Assembly: GCF_000011345.1 (NCBI RefSeq)
Contig: NC_004113.1
Location: 2,170,001-2,234,000 of the forward strand
DNA from: Thermosynechococcus vestitus BP-1
GTDB lineage: Bacteria > Cyanobacteriota > Cyanobacteriia > Thermosynechococcales > Thermosynechococcaceae
DNA length: 64,000 bases
Direction of reading: 5' to 3'
Part shown: piece by piece, positions 26,824 to 36,126 of the stretch
Position numbering within the stretch: position 1 is the first letter of the stretch
Layout of the letters: every line of letters begins with the position of its first letter
Notes under the pieces: model-generated
The model's input: the letters and a program-made list of their open reading frames with translations, nothing else
Database searches by the model: none
Told to the model about the DNA's origin: nothing
Program-made: the position numbers and the translations under genes

Positions 26824-27733
26824 CCTCAGGCTTGAAGGGACGCTCTAAAAGACAATGGAGGGCAGCCTGAGGCGTGAGAGAGCCACACAGGACCGCATTC
26901 ACCATTGCAGTAATCGGAATATCTAATTGATGCTGCTGAGCATAGGTGCACAGCACCCGAGCAGTGTTCACCCCTTCAGCAGTGCCCTTGGTTAAGGCTA
27001 GGGCTTGGGAGAGGGACTTACCCTGGGCAAGATGCCACCCCACTTGATAATTGCGACTGAGGGCGCTCGTACAGGTGGCAAGCAGATCCCCTAATCCTGA
27101 AAGGCCGTAGAAGGTTTCCACTTGTCCGCCCCAGTGGGTACCTACCCGCACCATTTCCACGAGTCCTCGGGTAATCAGGGCAGAGCGGGCATTAACGCCA
27201 AGACCGAGGCCATCATTGACGCCACAGGCGATCGCAATCACATTTTTGAAGATGCCCCCCATTTCAACACCCCGCCGGTCCTCATTACTATAGAGGCGAA
27301 ACGTGGGACTGCCCAAACAATCCTGAACCTGCTTGGTGGCTGCCAGATTGCCCCCCACCACCGCTGCTGCCGGCAATCCCTGCTGGATTTCACTGGCTAG
27401 GTTGGGTCCCGAAAGCACCACCAGATCGTGATGGGGACAGTAAGTTTGCCAAATATCCGCCGCTGTGGCAAAGGTTTCCGATTCTAGGCCCTTTGTGGCA
27501 CTCACAAGAATGATTCCTAAGGGGGGGTGAAGGCGGGTGACTTGGGCAGCCACTTCGCGCACCGCTTTGATAGGGAGAGCCGAAACCAGTAAATGAATGT
27601 CTTGGAAAAGAGCAGCCGAGAGTGCCCCCTGCGATCGCCCCCAGGAGGAAACTGTGCAACCCCGTTGCTCAAATAGGTATGCCAGTGTTTGTCCCCAATG
27701 ACCTAAGCCCAAAATCAATACCCTTGGGGACAT
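26807..27733 (-). CDS. gpsA: Glycerol-3-phosphate dehydrogenase (NAD(P)+)
   Basis: 308 residues. It reduces dihydroxyacetone phosphate to sn-glycerol-3-phosphate, the head of phospholipid synthesis. NAD-binding loop ILGLGHWGQTLAYLF at the N-terminus, SATKGLE, VVLSGPNLASEI, the catalytic lysine region GGIFKNVIAIACGVNDGLGLG, and the substrate site ARSALITRGLVEM and GLSGLGDLLATCTS. A small secreted protein gene lies 12 bp upstream on the same strand. Confidence 0.96.
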   Translation of the reverse strand: MSPRVLILGLGHWGQTLAYLFEQRGCTVSSWGRSQGALSAALFQDIHLLVSALPIKAVREVAAQVTRLHPPLGIILVSATKGLESETFATAADIWQTYCPHHDLVVLSGPNLASEIQQGLPAAAVVGGNLAATKQVQDCLGSPTFRLYSNEDRRGVEMGGIFKNVIAIACGVNDGLGLGVNARSALITRGLVEMVRVGTHWGGQVETFYGLSGLGDLLATCTSALSRNYQVGWHLAQGKSLSQALALTKGTAEGVNTARVLCTYAQQHQLDIPITAMVNAVLCGSLTPQAALHCLLERPFKPEVIPGQ

Positions 27734-27745
27734 CGCAGCCCCGTC

Positions 27746-28066
27746 CTAGGGCGTCAGCGTTAGATTTTGGAATTGTTGCTGCTGCCGTTTGCGAAAGGCC
27801 TCCGCTTCAGCAGTGAGATTTTCCATTTGATCGGTCACCACTTCGTTGGGGTCACGACCATCCATCAAACGCAGCCGATTCATGAGTCCGGGCAGGGAAA
27901 AGTTGCCATTCTGAGGATTAAGAAGGGTGCCTAGATCGTTAGCACTGCCGTTTTGTTGCCAGCCCTCCATTGGATTGCTCGTGTTTGCCGTCTGGGCAAA
28001 GGCCATACTCCCAAGATTGAGAGTGAGGGCAGCAAGGGCAAGACTGGTGAGATGGCGAGGTCTCAT
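27746..28066 (-). CDS. Small secreted hypothetical protein
   Basis: 106 residues with a clear signal peptide (HLTSLALAALTLNLGSMAFA, cleavage expected after AFA). The mature part is polar, Asn/Gln-rich and helical near the end (EAEAFRKRQQQQFQNL). No domain recognised. It is 12 bp upstream of gpsA and probably in the same transcript. Confidence 0.7.
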   Translation of the reverse strand: MRPRHLTSLALAALTLNLGSMAFAQTANTSNPMEGWQQNGSANDLGTLLNPQNGNFSLPGLMNRLRLMDGRDPNEVVTDQMENLTAEAEAFRKRQQQQFQNLTLTP

Positions 28067-28171
28067 GGATCACTCCTCAAAAATGCGCTAGGAATGCAGA
28101 CGATGGGAGGGCTCAATCGGTGCCGCAACAGAAGAGACTGTACAGGAATTATACCAAGTCTTTGTCTTTGC

Positions 28172-29026
28172 CTAGGGATTGCAGAAGTAGCATTGACTGG
28201 GATCGGCAACGGTTTCAGGGACAGGTACTGTGAGCTCGTACAAACAGTGTTGACAGAGGTAACGGCTCGCTTTGATTGCACCTGTGGGTGCCCCACACAA
28301 TTCACAGGGTAGCCCCGGCAGGTGCTCACAAGCCACAAACCCCGGCCAACCACACTGGGGACAGCCCTGGGCCATTGCTTGAACCAGCTCGGCTGCCGCT
28401 TGAGCAATCACCCGCATGCGCGTGGGGTTCATGTGGGCACGCATATCGGTTTCAAGGTGAAGGGTGGCATGATTGGTCTGCAGGGTGGCGATCGCCCTTT
28501 GCAACTGTTCTTCGCTTTGAATGCCTTTGAAAATAGGCGTATTGGGCAGAGGATCAGCCTGGGCCATCGCAATTAAACCATGGGATGGAAAGCCTACCCG
28601 TGCTCCAAAGGCCAAAGCCTCTTCAAGATGACTGACGGTGGCATGGCTAAAGTTAGTGTCTAGGGAGAGGACCTCCCCCCGCAATACCAGATCATGGCGG
28701 CGATCTACAAGAAGGATGAGTTCGCGATCGCTCGGGAGCATCGGAAATTGAGGATGGGGGCCAAAGCTCCCCTCACTGGCAATGACTAGGTCGGCACCCG
28801 TTTGCGCCAGCACCGCTTCTGCCTTGGCAAGAGCCGCCTCCTCTTGGGTGCCACAGCGGGGAATTTCACGGCTAAAGGTACCAAAGCGATCGCTATCAAA
28901 GTCACTGGCAACCACAACCGTCACCCCGAGACGGGCAAGGGCAGGGGCAATCACCTGTTCTTTACCGTGCTTCGTGGCCAGAATGGCCATTCGGCCTTGG
29001 AAATAGGACTCTGTTGACTTAAACAT
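28172..29026 (-). CDS. DUF6671 family protein with C-terminal zinc ribbon
   Basis: 284 residues from ATG 29026. The body matches the DUF6671 pattern: MAILATKHGKEQVIAP, DFDSDRFGTFSREIPR, LVIASEGSFGPHPQFP and DTNFSHATVSHLEEAL. The last 60 residues carry cysteine pairs (CPQCGWPG, CELCGAP, CQHC, CYFCNP) that look like two zinc ribbons. Enzymatic role unknown. Its start overlaps the end of the LivG-like gene by 8 bp, so translation is likely coupled. Confidence 0.8.
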   Translation of the reverse strand: MFKSTESYFQGRMAILATKHGKEQVIAPALARLGVTVVVASDFDSDRFGTFSREIPRCGTQEEAALAKAEAVLAQTGADLVIASEGSFGPHPQFPMLPSDRELILLVDRRHDLVLRGEVLSLDTNFSHATVSHLEEALAFGARVGFPSHGLIAMAQADPLPNTPIFKGIQSEEQLQRAIATLQTNHATLHLETDMRAHMNPTRMRVIAQAAAELVQAMAQGCPQCGWPGFVACEHLPGLPCELCGAPTGAIKASRYLCQHCLYELTVPVPETVADPSQCYFCNP

Positions 29027-29789
29027 CAGCGCCAAGATAGGCCTCAATCACCTTAGGATCATTTTTCACCGTCAGAGGATCGCCGAGGGCAATGAGTTGA
29101 CCAAAGTCCAATACGGCCAAGCGATCGCACAAACTCATCACCAGGGGCACATGATGCTCAATGAGAATGACCGTCAGTTCAAAGGTTGCCTTGAGGCGGC
29201 GAATCAACTCACAGAGCTCTTGCTTTTCCTTGGGATTCATGCCCGCAGCCGGTTCATCCAACAAGAGCAGGCGGGGTTGCAGTGCCAAGGCACGCGCCAG
29301 TTCAAGGCGGCGTTGTTCCCCATAGGGTAAGTTGCCTGCTCGCTCGTGGCGCCGCTCGTAGAGATTGACCCAGTAGAGGAGTTCCTTGGCGCGATTCTCC
29401 AAGCGCTCCTGAGCATAACGTACGGAGGGCGCCCCCCAAAGGTTCGCCCAAAAACTGGCAGGGGCATGGAGATGCTGTCCCAGGCGAACATTCTCCCAAA
29501 CACTCATCTCTGGAAAGAGGCGAATATTTTGAAACGTGCGGGCAATCCCCAAAGCAGCAATCTGGTGAGGCTTCAGCCGGTGCAAAGGCTGCTGCTGAAA
29601 GAGAATTTTCCCTGCAGTCAGAGGAATTAACCCCGTCAGTAGGTTAAAAAGGGTGGTTTTACCGGCACCATTCGGGCCAATAATGCCAAAGATCTCCCCC
29701 GCTTCAACGCTAAAGGAGACCCGCTCAACGGCCTTAAGACCGCCAAAGTAGCGGCACACATTCTCTAGTGTCAGGAGTGGCTGCACCAT
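29019..29789 (-). CDS. LivG/NatA-like ABC transporter ATPase
   Basis: 256 residues. A full ABC ATPase: Walker [11 protein letters not shown]-loop region [19 protein letters not shown], a degenerate signature [15 protein letters not shown], Walker [14 protein letters not shown], and the H-loop [11 protein letters not shown]. Wording is of the branched-chain/neutral amino acid (LivG, NatA) branch. No LivF, permease or binding protein is next to it, as is common for scattered Nat transporter genes in cyanobacteria. The signature motif YGEQRR lacks the usual LSGGQ wording but this is normal for LivG. Confidence 0.9.
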   Translation of the reverse strand: MVQPLLTLENVCRYFGGLKAVERVSFSVEAGEIFGIIGPNGAGKTTLFNLLTGLIPLTAGKILFQQQPLHRLKPHQIAALGIARTFQNIRLFPEMSVWENVRLGQHLHAPASFWANLWGAPSVRYAQERLENRAKELLYWVNLYERRHERAGNLPYGEQRRLELARALALQPRLLLLDEPAAGMNPKEKQELCELIRRLKATFELTVILIEHHVPLVMSLCDRLAVLDFGQLIALGDPLTVKNDPKVIEAYLGADV

Positions 29790-29795
29790 CTAAGG

Positions 29796-30842
29796 CTAAG
29801 GCGGCGAAAGTTTCTCAAAGGCCTGGTAAACCATCCGCGAGACCTGGCGAATGAGTTCACTCCCTCGGGGATCATTGTAGGGGCGTTTCACCATCATGGC
29901 GGCTACATAGCGTTGGCCATTGGGCATATCTACCATGCCAGCATCACCGACCACAATACCAATATCTCCCGTTTTGTGGGCAATGGTGGCCCCTTTGCCA
30001 AGACCGGCGGGCAAGAGGGTATTAGTAACCGTGCGCCGCATGATGTCCAGCAGGCGATCGCGACTACGGGGCGAGAGAATTTCTCCCTGACCAATTTTGA
30101 GCATCAGCGTTGCCAAATCCCGGGGACTGGTGGTGTTGGTGCCCTTCATATCCGGCAGCGGATTGTTAATCACCGTATTTTCTAAGCCCCATTCCTGAAA
30201 CTGTTGGTTCAGCTCAGCGGCGCCCCCAAGGCGATCGATGATCATATTCGTTGCCGTGTTGTCGCTAATTGTAATCATTAACTCTGCCACCTCAAGGGCG
30301 GCGTACTGGGAGTTGGGCTTTTGGTATTGCAATGTGCCAGCCTCAGGGGCTATGAGATCAGGGCGCATGGTGAGGCGTTCCTGGAGCGTGACTCGTCCCT
30401 CATCCACCGCCTTGAAAAAGGCAACAAGAATGGGAAACTTAATCGTAGAGGCGGCAGGAAAAACCTGATCGCCGCCGACATTGAGGGAAGCACCGGAATC
30501 TAAATTAAAAAAGTACAGCCCCGCCGTCAGATTGGGTTGGCGGCTAACCAGTTGTTGAATTTGCTGTTGCAGGTTGGTTAGGGGACGTTCGGGGGGTAAG
30601 GTTGACGTTGGTGCCTCAGGAGCGGGAGCGATCGCCTGCACCGCTGTGTTCTTTAGGGACAAATCCTGAGGGTGCACCACAGAGAGGAGTGTGCCCACCA
30701 TCGCAGCAAGGGCCACCCCACTGACGCCACAGCGAAAAGTAATTAAGAACAAATTGGGACGGGGTGGCGGCGGAGGTGTTGCTGGACGAGGGAGTGAGGA
30801 AAGACCGGAGGACTGAACCATTGAACGAGACTGAGCAACCAT
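29796..30842 (-). CDS. Class A beta-lactamase-fold serine hydrolase, membrane anchored
   Basis: 348 residues from ATG 30842; the frame extends to 30902 but that would overlap the upstream gene. Near the N-terminus are a Pro-rich stretch and one membrane segment (LFLITFRCGVSGVALAAMVG). The periplasmic domain has STIK (SxxK), SDN in ITISDNTATNM, and KTG in IAHKTGDIG. The omega-loop Glu of class A beta-lactamases is not evident: the segment ENTVINNPLPDMKGTNTTSP lacks an ExxLN. It may be a peptidoglycan-active or acyl-accepting relative rather than a true beta-lactamase (inference). Confidence 0.85.
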   Translation of the reverse strand: MVAQSRSMVQSSGLSSLPRPATPPPPPRPNLFLITFRCGVSGVALAAMVGTLLSVVHPQDLSLKNTAVQAIAPAPEAPTSTLPPERPLTNLQQQIQQLVSRQPNLTAGLYFFNLDSGASLNVGGDQVFPAASTIKFPILVAFFKAVDEGRVTLQERLTMRPDLIAPEAGTLQYQKPNSQYAALEVAELMITISDNTATNMIIDRLGGAAELNQQFQEWGLENTVINNPLPDMKGTNTTSPRDLATLMLKIGQGEILSPRSRDRLLDIMRRTVTNTLLPAGLGKGATIAHKTGDIGIVVGDAGMVDMPNGQRYVAAMMVKRPYNDPRGSELIRQVSRMVYQAFEKLSPP

Positions 30843-30847
30843 GCCAT

Positions 30848-31618
30848 CTACTTTAGAGGAAAGGTCTCTGAAGAAATCATGGCTGCGTGCTGAATCGCCC
30901 ACTCCACCTGACGAACCATACCCCGCAATAGGGCCACTTCGGCCTCCGTGGGGTAGGCGCGCCCGAGGAGCGATCGCACCTTGGCCATACGACTGGCAGC
31001 GGTATGGGGATACAAAAAACCAATCTGGAGCAGCACCTGCTCTAAATGGTCATAAAAGCCCTGCAACCGCTCAAAGGGGACGGCATCCCCTTGGGGAAAA
31101 GTTTCCCCACTGTCGCAGGCCGTCAACCACAACTCATAGCAGCATACGGCAACAGCTTGCGCCAGATTCAAAGATGGGTAGGTATTGGCCGTAGGAATTT
31201 TCACCAAACCATGGGCACACTCCAATTCTGCATTCGTGAGCCCCCGATCCTCGCGACCAAACACCAGTGCCGACTGCACTACAGCCAATAGTTGCGGTGC
31301 TGCCTGACGGGGTGTCCAACAGGGTAAGGCCAAATCCGCCACATCTCGCCCCACGGTGGCAAAAACCCGCTGACAATCCGCTAGCGCTGCCTCAAGGGAA
31401 TCGGTCACGTTTGCTTGCTGGAGCACATCCTCTGCATGAACTGCCCAGCGCTGGGCTAGCTCTCCCTTCGGATCACAGCGGGGACTGACCATCCACAACT
31501 GCTGTAACCCCATATTTTTCATGACGCGGGCAACGCTGCCGATATTGATCTCCCCTTGGGGTTCAACGAGGACAATCCGCACTGCAGGAAGGGTATCCAC
31601 GCTTGCTAGCTGAGCCAA
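30848..31618 (-). CDS. SpoU/TrmJ-family RNA 2'-O-methyltransferase
   Basis: 256 residues from a TTG at 31616-31618 (a GTG six codons in is the alternative). SPOUT fold: RIVLVEPQGEINIGSVARVMKNMG (motif 1, shown in part), ALVFGREDRGLTNAELECAH (motif 2) and IPTANTYPSLNLAQAVAVCCYEL (motif 3). This pattern is that of TrmJ, which methylates position 32 of tRNAs, but the target cannot be proven from sequence. It lies 5 bp before the beta-lactamase-fold gene on the same strand. Confidence 0.85.
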   Translation of the reverse strand: MAQLASVDTLPAVRIVLVEPQGEINIGSVARVMKNMGLQQLWMVSPRCDPKGELAQRWAVHAEDVLQQANVTDSLEAALADCQRVFATVGRDVADLALPCWTPRQAAPQLLAVVQSALVFGREDRGLTNAELECAHGLVKIPTANTYPSLNLAQAVAVCCYELWLTACDSGETFPQGDAVPFERLQGFYDHLEQVLLQIGFLYPHTAASRMAKVRSLLGRAYPTEAEVALLRGMVRQVEWAIQHAAMISSETFPLK

Positions 31619-32016
31619 AATAAAAAACCATTAAGATTTTTTAGATAATTTTAGAAGACTTCCTTAATCTTTCTCAAGTCCTTGCAAATTCAGGACTTTG
31701 ACCCATATTTAATAAATTTAAATTTAACAACTGTAACACTCTCCGTCGGCTTCTTAGGGCAATCAGTAAAATTGAGAATAACTTTTTAGGTGTGACCCCT
31801 CCTCCCATGCCCATTTGCCGCACCTAGGGAGTTCTCAAGGGATTTCCTAGGTACAGTGTTTTAAAAGGTGGGCTAACCAAAGGGGAGGTGCTTCACTCCT
31901 CTAGAGACTTTCACGACCTCGACTGTGTTCCATCCCTGGGAAAAGGGCGGGGGTTTGAGTTGGCAGCAGGGGTCTGGATGGATTGTAGTCTGGTTCTGCA
32001 AATGAGGAGTCAACCC
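31619..32016. other. Intergenic region with a CCTAGG inverted pair
   Basis: 398 bp, very AT-rich in the first 150 bp. ACCTAGG (31822-31828) and CCTAGGT (31846-31852) form an inverted repeat with a 17-bp spacer. A -10-like TACAGT follows at 31852-31857. I see no gene here; an upstream frame from 31888 joins the next ORF but has no supporting start signal. Confidence 0.45.
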
Positions 32017-32196
32017 ATGTGGCGTTTTATAAGCTTGCATTGGCCAAAACTCAGTACTGTTTGCCTCTTGTACTGTGGTCTAGCTGCTGGCTTAGGTTAT
32101 CTTACGAACCTGCAACTGGATGCCATGCAACGTCAAGCACAAAATCAGCTCGTTCCCGTGGAATTCTCCTATGGGCTGAGTGCTCTCAATCCCTGA
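32017..32196 (+). CDS. Small single-span membrane protein
   Basis: 59 residues from the ATG at 32017, chosen because AGGAG (32005-32009) lies 7 nt upstream; the open frame extends to 31888. One membrane segment, about residues 12-30 (VCLLYCGLAAGLGYLTNL), then a polar tail ending YGLSALNP. Function unknown. It converges on the GntR regulator gene with 1 bp between them. Confidence 0.55.
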   Translation: MWRFISLHWPKLSTVCLLYCGLAAGLGYLTNLQLDAMQRQAQNQLVPVEFSYGLSALNP

Positions 32197-32197
32197 G

Positions 32198-33205
32198 TCA
32201 AGAGGCTTTGGCTTCGAGGGGAAGATCCTCTGTCAGACCAATTTCCCGTTTCAGCAGTTCCACCGACTGTGGGTCAATATAGCTTTCGCAGCAAATGAGA
32301 CGGGGAATGCGAATCAACTCATGGCGAGCCGCCGCAATGGCTGCTTTGACCCGTTCGCCACTGGCGCGATCGCTAATGATCGTATGGGCGCGGTGGACAA
32401 CGGCATTGAGCTTATAGCTATCGTTGGCCTGGGCGGTCACTAAGAGGAGCTCATCTCCTCGCAGGCTGTGGATCATGACCTCTGCGACACCAAGGGTACC
32501 GGAACTGAGACTGACCAGGCCCAAGCAGGAGCCTTTTGGCAATTGCCGTACCACTTCCAGTTCCCGCTGGTAGTTGTAAATATCGATGAAAAATACCCGG
32601 ACGTCCCTATTGCGGGTGACGGCCTCTGTCATGCTGGCAAAATAGCGCACCGTAACCACGGTTGCCGAGGTGTCACCATCGAGAACTGCTGCCAAATCCT
32701 CAAGAAAAACCAGTTCCACAGGAATCGGCAGAAGTTGTTGCAATTCCTGAACAATCAGCTCACCAGCCCCTTGATCGTGGCGGGGCACTGTCACCAAAAC
32801 CCTTACCCCAGCTTTCTGGCGGGCATCAATCTCAGCAAGGAATAACTCACGAATTTGACTTAGGGAATAGCCCATTTCCAGGAGGGTGTCCACACTGTCT
32901 TGAACAATGCGGTGTACAGGCACAACGGCAGGCCGGCGTTGGCGGGGACGGGTTTCCTCTTGACCAAGGGCACGGACATAGATACCAGACCCCACTTGGG
33001 GCACGACTAAACCAGCGGCTTCAAGGCGTTCGTAAACTTTGCTGATCGTGTTGCGGTGCAACCCGGTTTGCATGGCGAGCTGCCGCGTACTGGGCAAACG
33101 ATAGCCTGGGGGAAATTGCCGTGCAGCGATCGCAAAACTAATTTGATTAAAGAGCTGAGTTGAAGCAGGAATTTCGCTATCTGGTTGGATGTGGAACTGA
33201 ACCAT
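32198..33205 (-). CDS. plmA: GntR-family regulator, PlmA type
   Basis: 335 residues from ATG 33205; a longer frame to 33301 starts in unlikely sequence. The N-terminal winged helix is clear: STQLFNQISFAIAARQFPPG, YRLPSTRQLAMQTGLHRNTISKVYERLEAAGLV (shown in part) and GSGIYV. The effector domain of about 220 residues is the cyanobacterial type without aminotransferase similarity. The wording fits PlmA, which in other cyanobacteria binds PII-PipX and affects carbon/nitrogen balance and plasmid maintenance; that link is from family knowledge. Single gene. Confidence 0.82.
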   Translation of the reverse strand: MVQFHIQPDSEIPASTQLFNQISFAIAARQFPPGYRLPSTRQLAMQTGLHRNTISKVYERLEAAGLVVPQVGSGIYVRALGQEETRPRQRRPAVVPVHRIVQDSVDTLLEMGYSLSQIRELFLAEIDARQKAGVRVLVTVPRHDQGAGELIVQELQQLLPIPVELVFLEDLAAVLDGDTSATVVTVRYFASMTEAVTRNRDVRVFFIDIYNYQRELEVVRQLPKGSCLGLVSLSSGTLGVAEVMIHSLRGDELLLVTAQANDSYKLNAVVHRAHTIISDRASGERVKAAIAAARHELIRIPRLICCESYIDPQSVELLKREIGLTEDLPLEAKAS

Positions 33206-33363
33206 ACTTTTTCCGCCAATCAGGTACTGTCTTAATACGCCTTCCTTGGTGGGGCTATGCCAGATGCAAAACCTACCCCCAATCGCTGCATAAACGGTCA
33301 CAGTTGGTAAGTAATTTTACCGCACCTGCTGCCTATCGTCCTTTTCAGCGCAACTGAACCAGG

Positions 33364-34473
33364 TTACAGGGTCACCACTAGGTTGTCACGGTGGACAATT
33401 GTATCGGCACCGGCATAGCCGAGGATGTTGGCCAATTCCGTAGATTGTTGCCCTTGGACACGACGAATTTCTTCACTGTTGTAGTTGACAAGGCCACGGG
33501 CAATTTCGGCTCCTGTGGGGTCACAGAGCTTCACAGCATCTTGAGCCTGAAACTCCCCTTCCACACGGGTAATGCCTGCTGCTAAGAGGGACTTGCCACC
33601 CACGGTGATTGCCTTAACGGCACCCTCATCTAGCCATAACTCGCCTTTGGGAATGAGGGCACGGGCAATCCAGCGTTTACGGGCATTGATGGTTTTGGGA
33701 CGAGGTTCAAAGTGGGTGCCCAAGGCTTCACCCCCAAGGATTTTCAGGAGGTTGGTGGGCGATCGCCCATCGGTAATGACGGTGCGCACGCCGGCTTCTG
33801 TGGCAATTTCCGCAGCCCGAATTTTGGTGGCCATGCCGCCGGTGCCCCAAGGGGAGCCAGCAGACCCAACTTGAATGGTTTGTGCTAACTCGGCCAAGGA
33901 GACGACCCGCTCAATGGGAACAGCGGTCTTATCAATGCGTGGATCGGCTGAATAGAGGCGATCGACATCTGTGAGCAAAAATAACCAATCGGCTTCGACA
34001 AGACTTGCCACAAGGGCTGAGAGGGTATCATTGTCACCAAACTTGAGTTCATCCACCGCCACTGTATCGTTCTCATTGACAATGGGGATGACCCCCAATT
34101 CAAACAGTGCTTGGAACGTGTTGTAGATATTCAAGTAGCTCTGGCGATCGACAAAATTTTGCCGTGTCACCAGGATTTGGGCAATGGGCTGACGCAGGAC
34201 CGCAAAGAGATCATCGTACATCCGCATCAGGTGTCCTTGACCCACTGCTGCCACTGCTTGTTTTTGGGCTAATTGTTGGGGACGTTCTGTCAGGCCCAAG
34301 CGCATAGCACCCACGCCCACCGCCCCAGAGGAGACGAGCACCACGCGATCGCCCCGCCGTTGACAGTGACACAGCACCTCCACCAGTTGGGCAATGGTGG
34401 CCAAGGCTAGGTTTCCTTCTTTGCCCCCCGCTAAGCTCGATGTGCCAATTTTGACGACCAGTGTTTGTGCCAT
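33364..34473 (-). CDS. proB: Glutamate 5-kinase
   Basis: 369 residues, amino-acid kinase domain plus C-terminal PUA domain. It phosphorylates glutamate as the first step of proline synthesis. Seen: [51 protein letters not shown] (in part), [24 protein letters not shown] and the PUA part from about residue 275. No proA adjacent. Start ATG 34473. Confidence 0.96.
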   Translation of the reverse strand: MAQTLVVKIGTSSLAGGKEGNLALATIAQLVEVLCHCQRRGDRVVLVSSGAVGVGAMRLGLTERPQQLAQKQAVAAVGQGHLMRMYDDLFAVLRQPIAQILVTRQNFVDRQSYLNIYNTFQALFELGVIPIVNENDTVAVDELKFGDNDTLSALVASLVEADWLFLLTDVDRLYSADPRIDKTAVPIERVVSLAELAQTIQVGSAGSPWGTGGMATKIRAAEIATEAGVRTVITDGRSPTNLLKILGGEALGTHFEPRPKTINARKRWIARALIPKGELWLDEGAVKAITVGGKSLLAAGITRVEGEFQAQDAVKLCDPTGAEIARGLVNYNSEEIRRVQGQQSTELANILGYAGADTIVHRDNLVVTL

Positions 34474-34547
34474 GGGGAGTCAGGACGAAGATGGCCAAGT
34501 GGGTATAGGATCAGACGTGCTCATTGTATCGTGGTGGGAGACAGCCA

Positions 34548-35351
34548 ATGAACTCAGGGTTTTGGTCTGAGGTGCTGGAGACCTGTCAACAGATTCAACA
34601 GGTGGTTGCCCCCCGTTTGCTGGAGTGGGCAGGGCAGTCCCCCAGCGATCGCAAAGCCGATGGCAGCCTTGTTACCCGCGCCGACCTTTGGGCCGATCAG
34701 AAAATCACTGCGATGCTGCAACAGCAGTTTCCCCACCATGGCTGTTTGAGCGAAGAGGGAAACCATACCTACGGTGGTGAACAGTGGTGTTGGATTATTG
34801 ATCCCATTGATGGCACGACCAACTATAGCCATGGTCTGCCCATTTGGTGTATTGCCCTCAGTTTGCTCTACCAAGGCACACCCGTATTTGGCTATGTGCA
34901 CGTTCCCGGCTTGCAGCAAACGTTTCATGGCTTCTATCAAGCGCCTGACCATGCCAACGGTGCCTATTTGAATGGAAAGCCGATTCACGTTAAGGCCAGT
35001 GAGCCAAATTTGCAGACGTTTTTTAGCCTTTGTGCCCGCAGTACCGATGTGCTCAAGCGTTCCTTTCCTTGCAAAATTCGCATGTTGGGATCCGCCAGTT
35101 ACAATTTGCTGACCGTGGCCGCTGGTTATACCCTCGGGGCCGTTGAGCGCACACCTCGCATTTGGGATGTTGCCCCCGCTTGGCCGATTGTCCATGCGGC
35201 CGGTAGTCATTGGCAATGGTTGGACTCACCAGAAGCGTGGCAAAGCATGTTTCCCCTGCAGCCGGGACACGAGGCCGGGAGCCGTACCTTTCATACACTG
35301 GTGAGTGCCAGTCCCAGTTTGGGGCAATTTTTTGCAGCCTACATTGTTTGA
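34548..35351 (+). CDS. Inositol monophosphatase-family phosphatase
   Basis: 267 residues from ATG 34548, preceded by GGGAG. Metal sites of the family are visible: E of LSEEGNHTYGG, the WIIDPIDGTTNYSHG motif, and the second aspartate in RIWDVAPAWPIVHAAG. These Mg2+-dependent enzymes act on inositol phosphate, histidinol phosphate, PAP or fructose bisphosphate; the substrate cannot be fixed here, but the wording resembles the SuhB/histidinol-phosphatase side of the family. Confidence 0.9.
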   Translation: MNSGFWSEVLETCQQIQQVVAPRLLEWAGQSPSDRKADGSLVTRADLWADQKITAMLQQQFPHHGCLSEEGNHTYGGEQWCWIIDPIDGTTNYSHGLPIWCIALSLLYQGTPVFGYVHVPGLQQTFHGFYQAPDHANGAYLNGKPIHVKASEPNLQTFFSLCARSTDVLKRSFPCKIRMLGSASYNLLTVAAGYTLGAVERTPRIWDVAPAWPIVHAAGSHWQWLDSPEAWQSMFPLQPGHEAGSRTFHTLVSASPSLGQFFAAYIV

Positions 35352-35437
35352 TGCGCCAATAAATGTGATCAAAAATAAATGTGATAAATTCAAATTCAAA
35401 CAAATACAAAATAAATAAATTCATATAATAAAAAATC

Positions 35438-35922
35438 ATGCAAAGAAATTTCTATGAAACCGATTTTTCCACCTGGACACTCCCGTGGGCGCAAAGGCAG
35501 GAGACTTTGGCCACCTTGATATTGCCCACTTCGTTGAGGAAATTAAAACCTTGGCACGGCAGAAGCATCGAGAGCTAGAGAATTGCCTAGGAGAATTGCC
35601 TAGGAGTCTGGATTGGGCATCTCCTAAAGGGGGACTACCAGCCTGAAAAACGCCGTAAAAGCTGGCGAGCAACTATTGGCGAACAACGGCAGCCGTGGAG
35701 AAATTGATCCATCCAAACCCAAGCCTTCAGACCTACCGGGCGCAGGCGATCGCTAAGGCCTATAAGTCTGGCCAAGATTTAGGGGTTCGTGAAACTCCCT
35801 TGGACTACCCAGATCTCCCCGAAACCTGCCCCTACACCTTGGAGAAAGTCTTAGATAGCCAGTTTCCTTGCCCACAGAGACAAACTTCAGCCTCATCTAA
35901 GGGGAGGCTATACTGGCAGTGA
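35438..35922 (+). pseudogene. DUF29 family gene broken by frameshifts
   Basis: Read across three frames the plus strand gives the DUF29 pattern: MQRNFYETDFSTWT, then DFGHLDIAHFVEEIKTLARQ, then HLLKGDYQPEKRRKSWRATI, then LIHPNPSLQTYRAQAI and PETCPYTLEKVLDSQFP. DUF29 is a cyanobacteria-rich family of unknown function. The second shift is caused by the 13-bp tandem duplication at 35578-35603: deleting one copy restores the frame ..ENCLGVWIGHLLKGDYQ. The other two breaks (near 35490 and near 35690) look like single-base indels. An AT-rich 86-bp stretch with two AATAAATGTGAT copies lies just upstream. Confidence 0.85.
35578..35603. repeat. 13-bp tandem duplication that frameshifts the DUF29 gene
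   Basis: GAGAATTGCCTAG at 35578-35590 is repeated at 35591-35603. Because 13 is not a multiple of three, the insertion shifts the reading frame; removing one copy joins the DUF29 N-terminal and middle segments in frame. Confidence 0.92.
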
Positions 35923-35940
35923 CAACGTGGAGTCGCAGTC

Positions 35941-36126
35941 ATGGACACCGCCCAAATTAAAGCTTTAGTGGAAAAAGCCCTAGAAGATAAAATTCTTACC
36001 CTCGAAGAACATGGCCAAATTATTGACGCCGTGCTTTCCGATGGCCAAATTTCTGAGGAGGAGGAAAAAATTCTACAGGAACTCCTCGAACGGGTTGCCT
36101 CTGGGGAAATTGATTCCCAATACTAG
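35941..36126 (+). CDS. Small acidic hypothetical protein
   Basis: 61 residues, almost wholly helical and acidic (KALEDKILTLEEHGQIIDAV, ISEEEEKILQELLERV), no Cys, no membrane segment. GGAG lies about 10 nt before the ATG. The two helices with DGQISEEEE give an EF-hand-like or TerB-like look, but no domain can be assigned. It ends overlapping the convergent YrdC gene by 4 bp. Confidence 0.65.
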   Translation: MDTAQIKALVEKALEDKILTLEEHGQIIDAVLSDGQISEEEEKILQELLERVASGEIDSQY

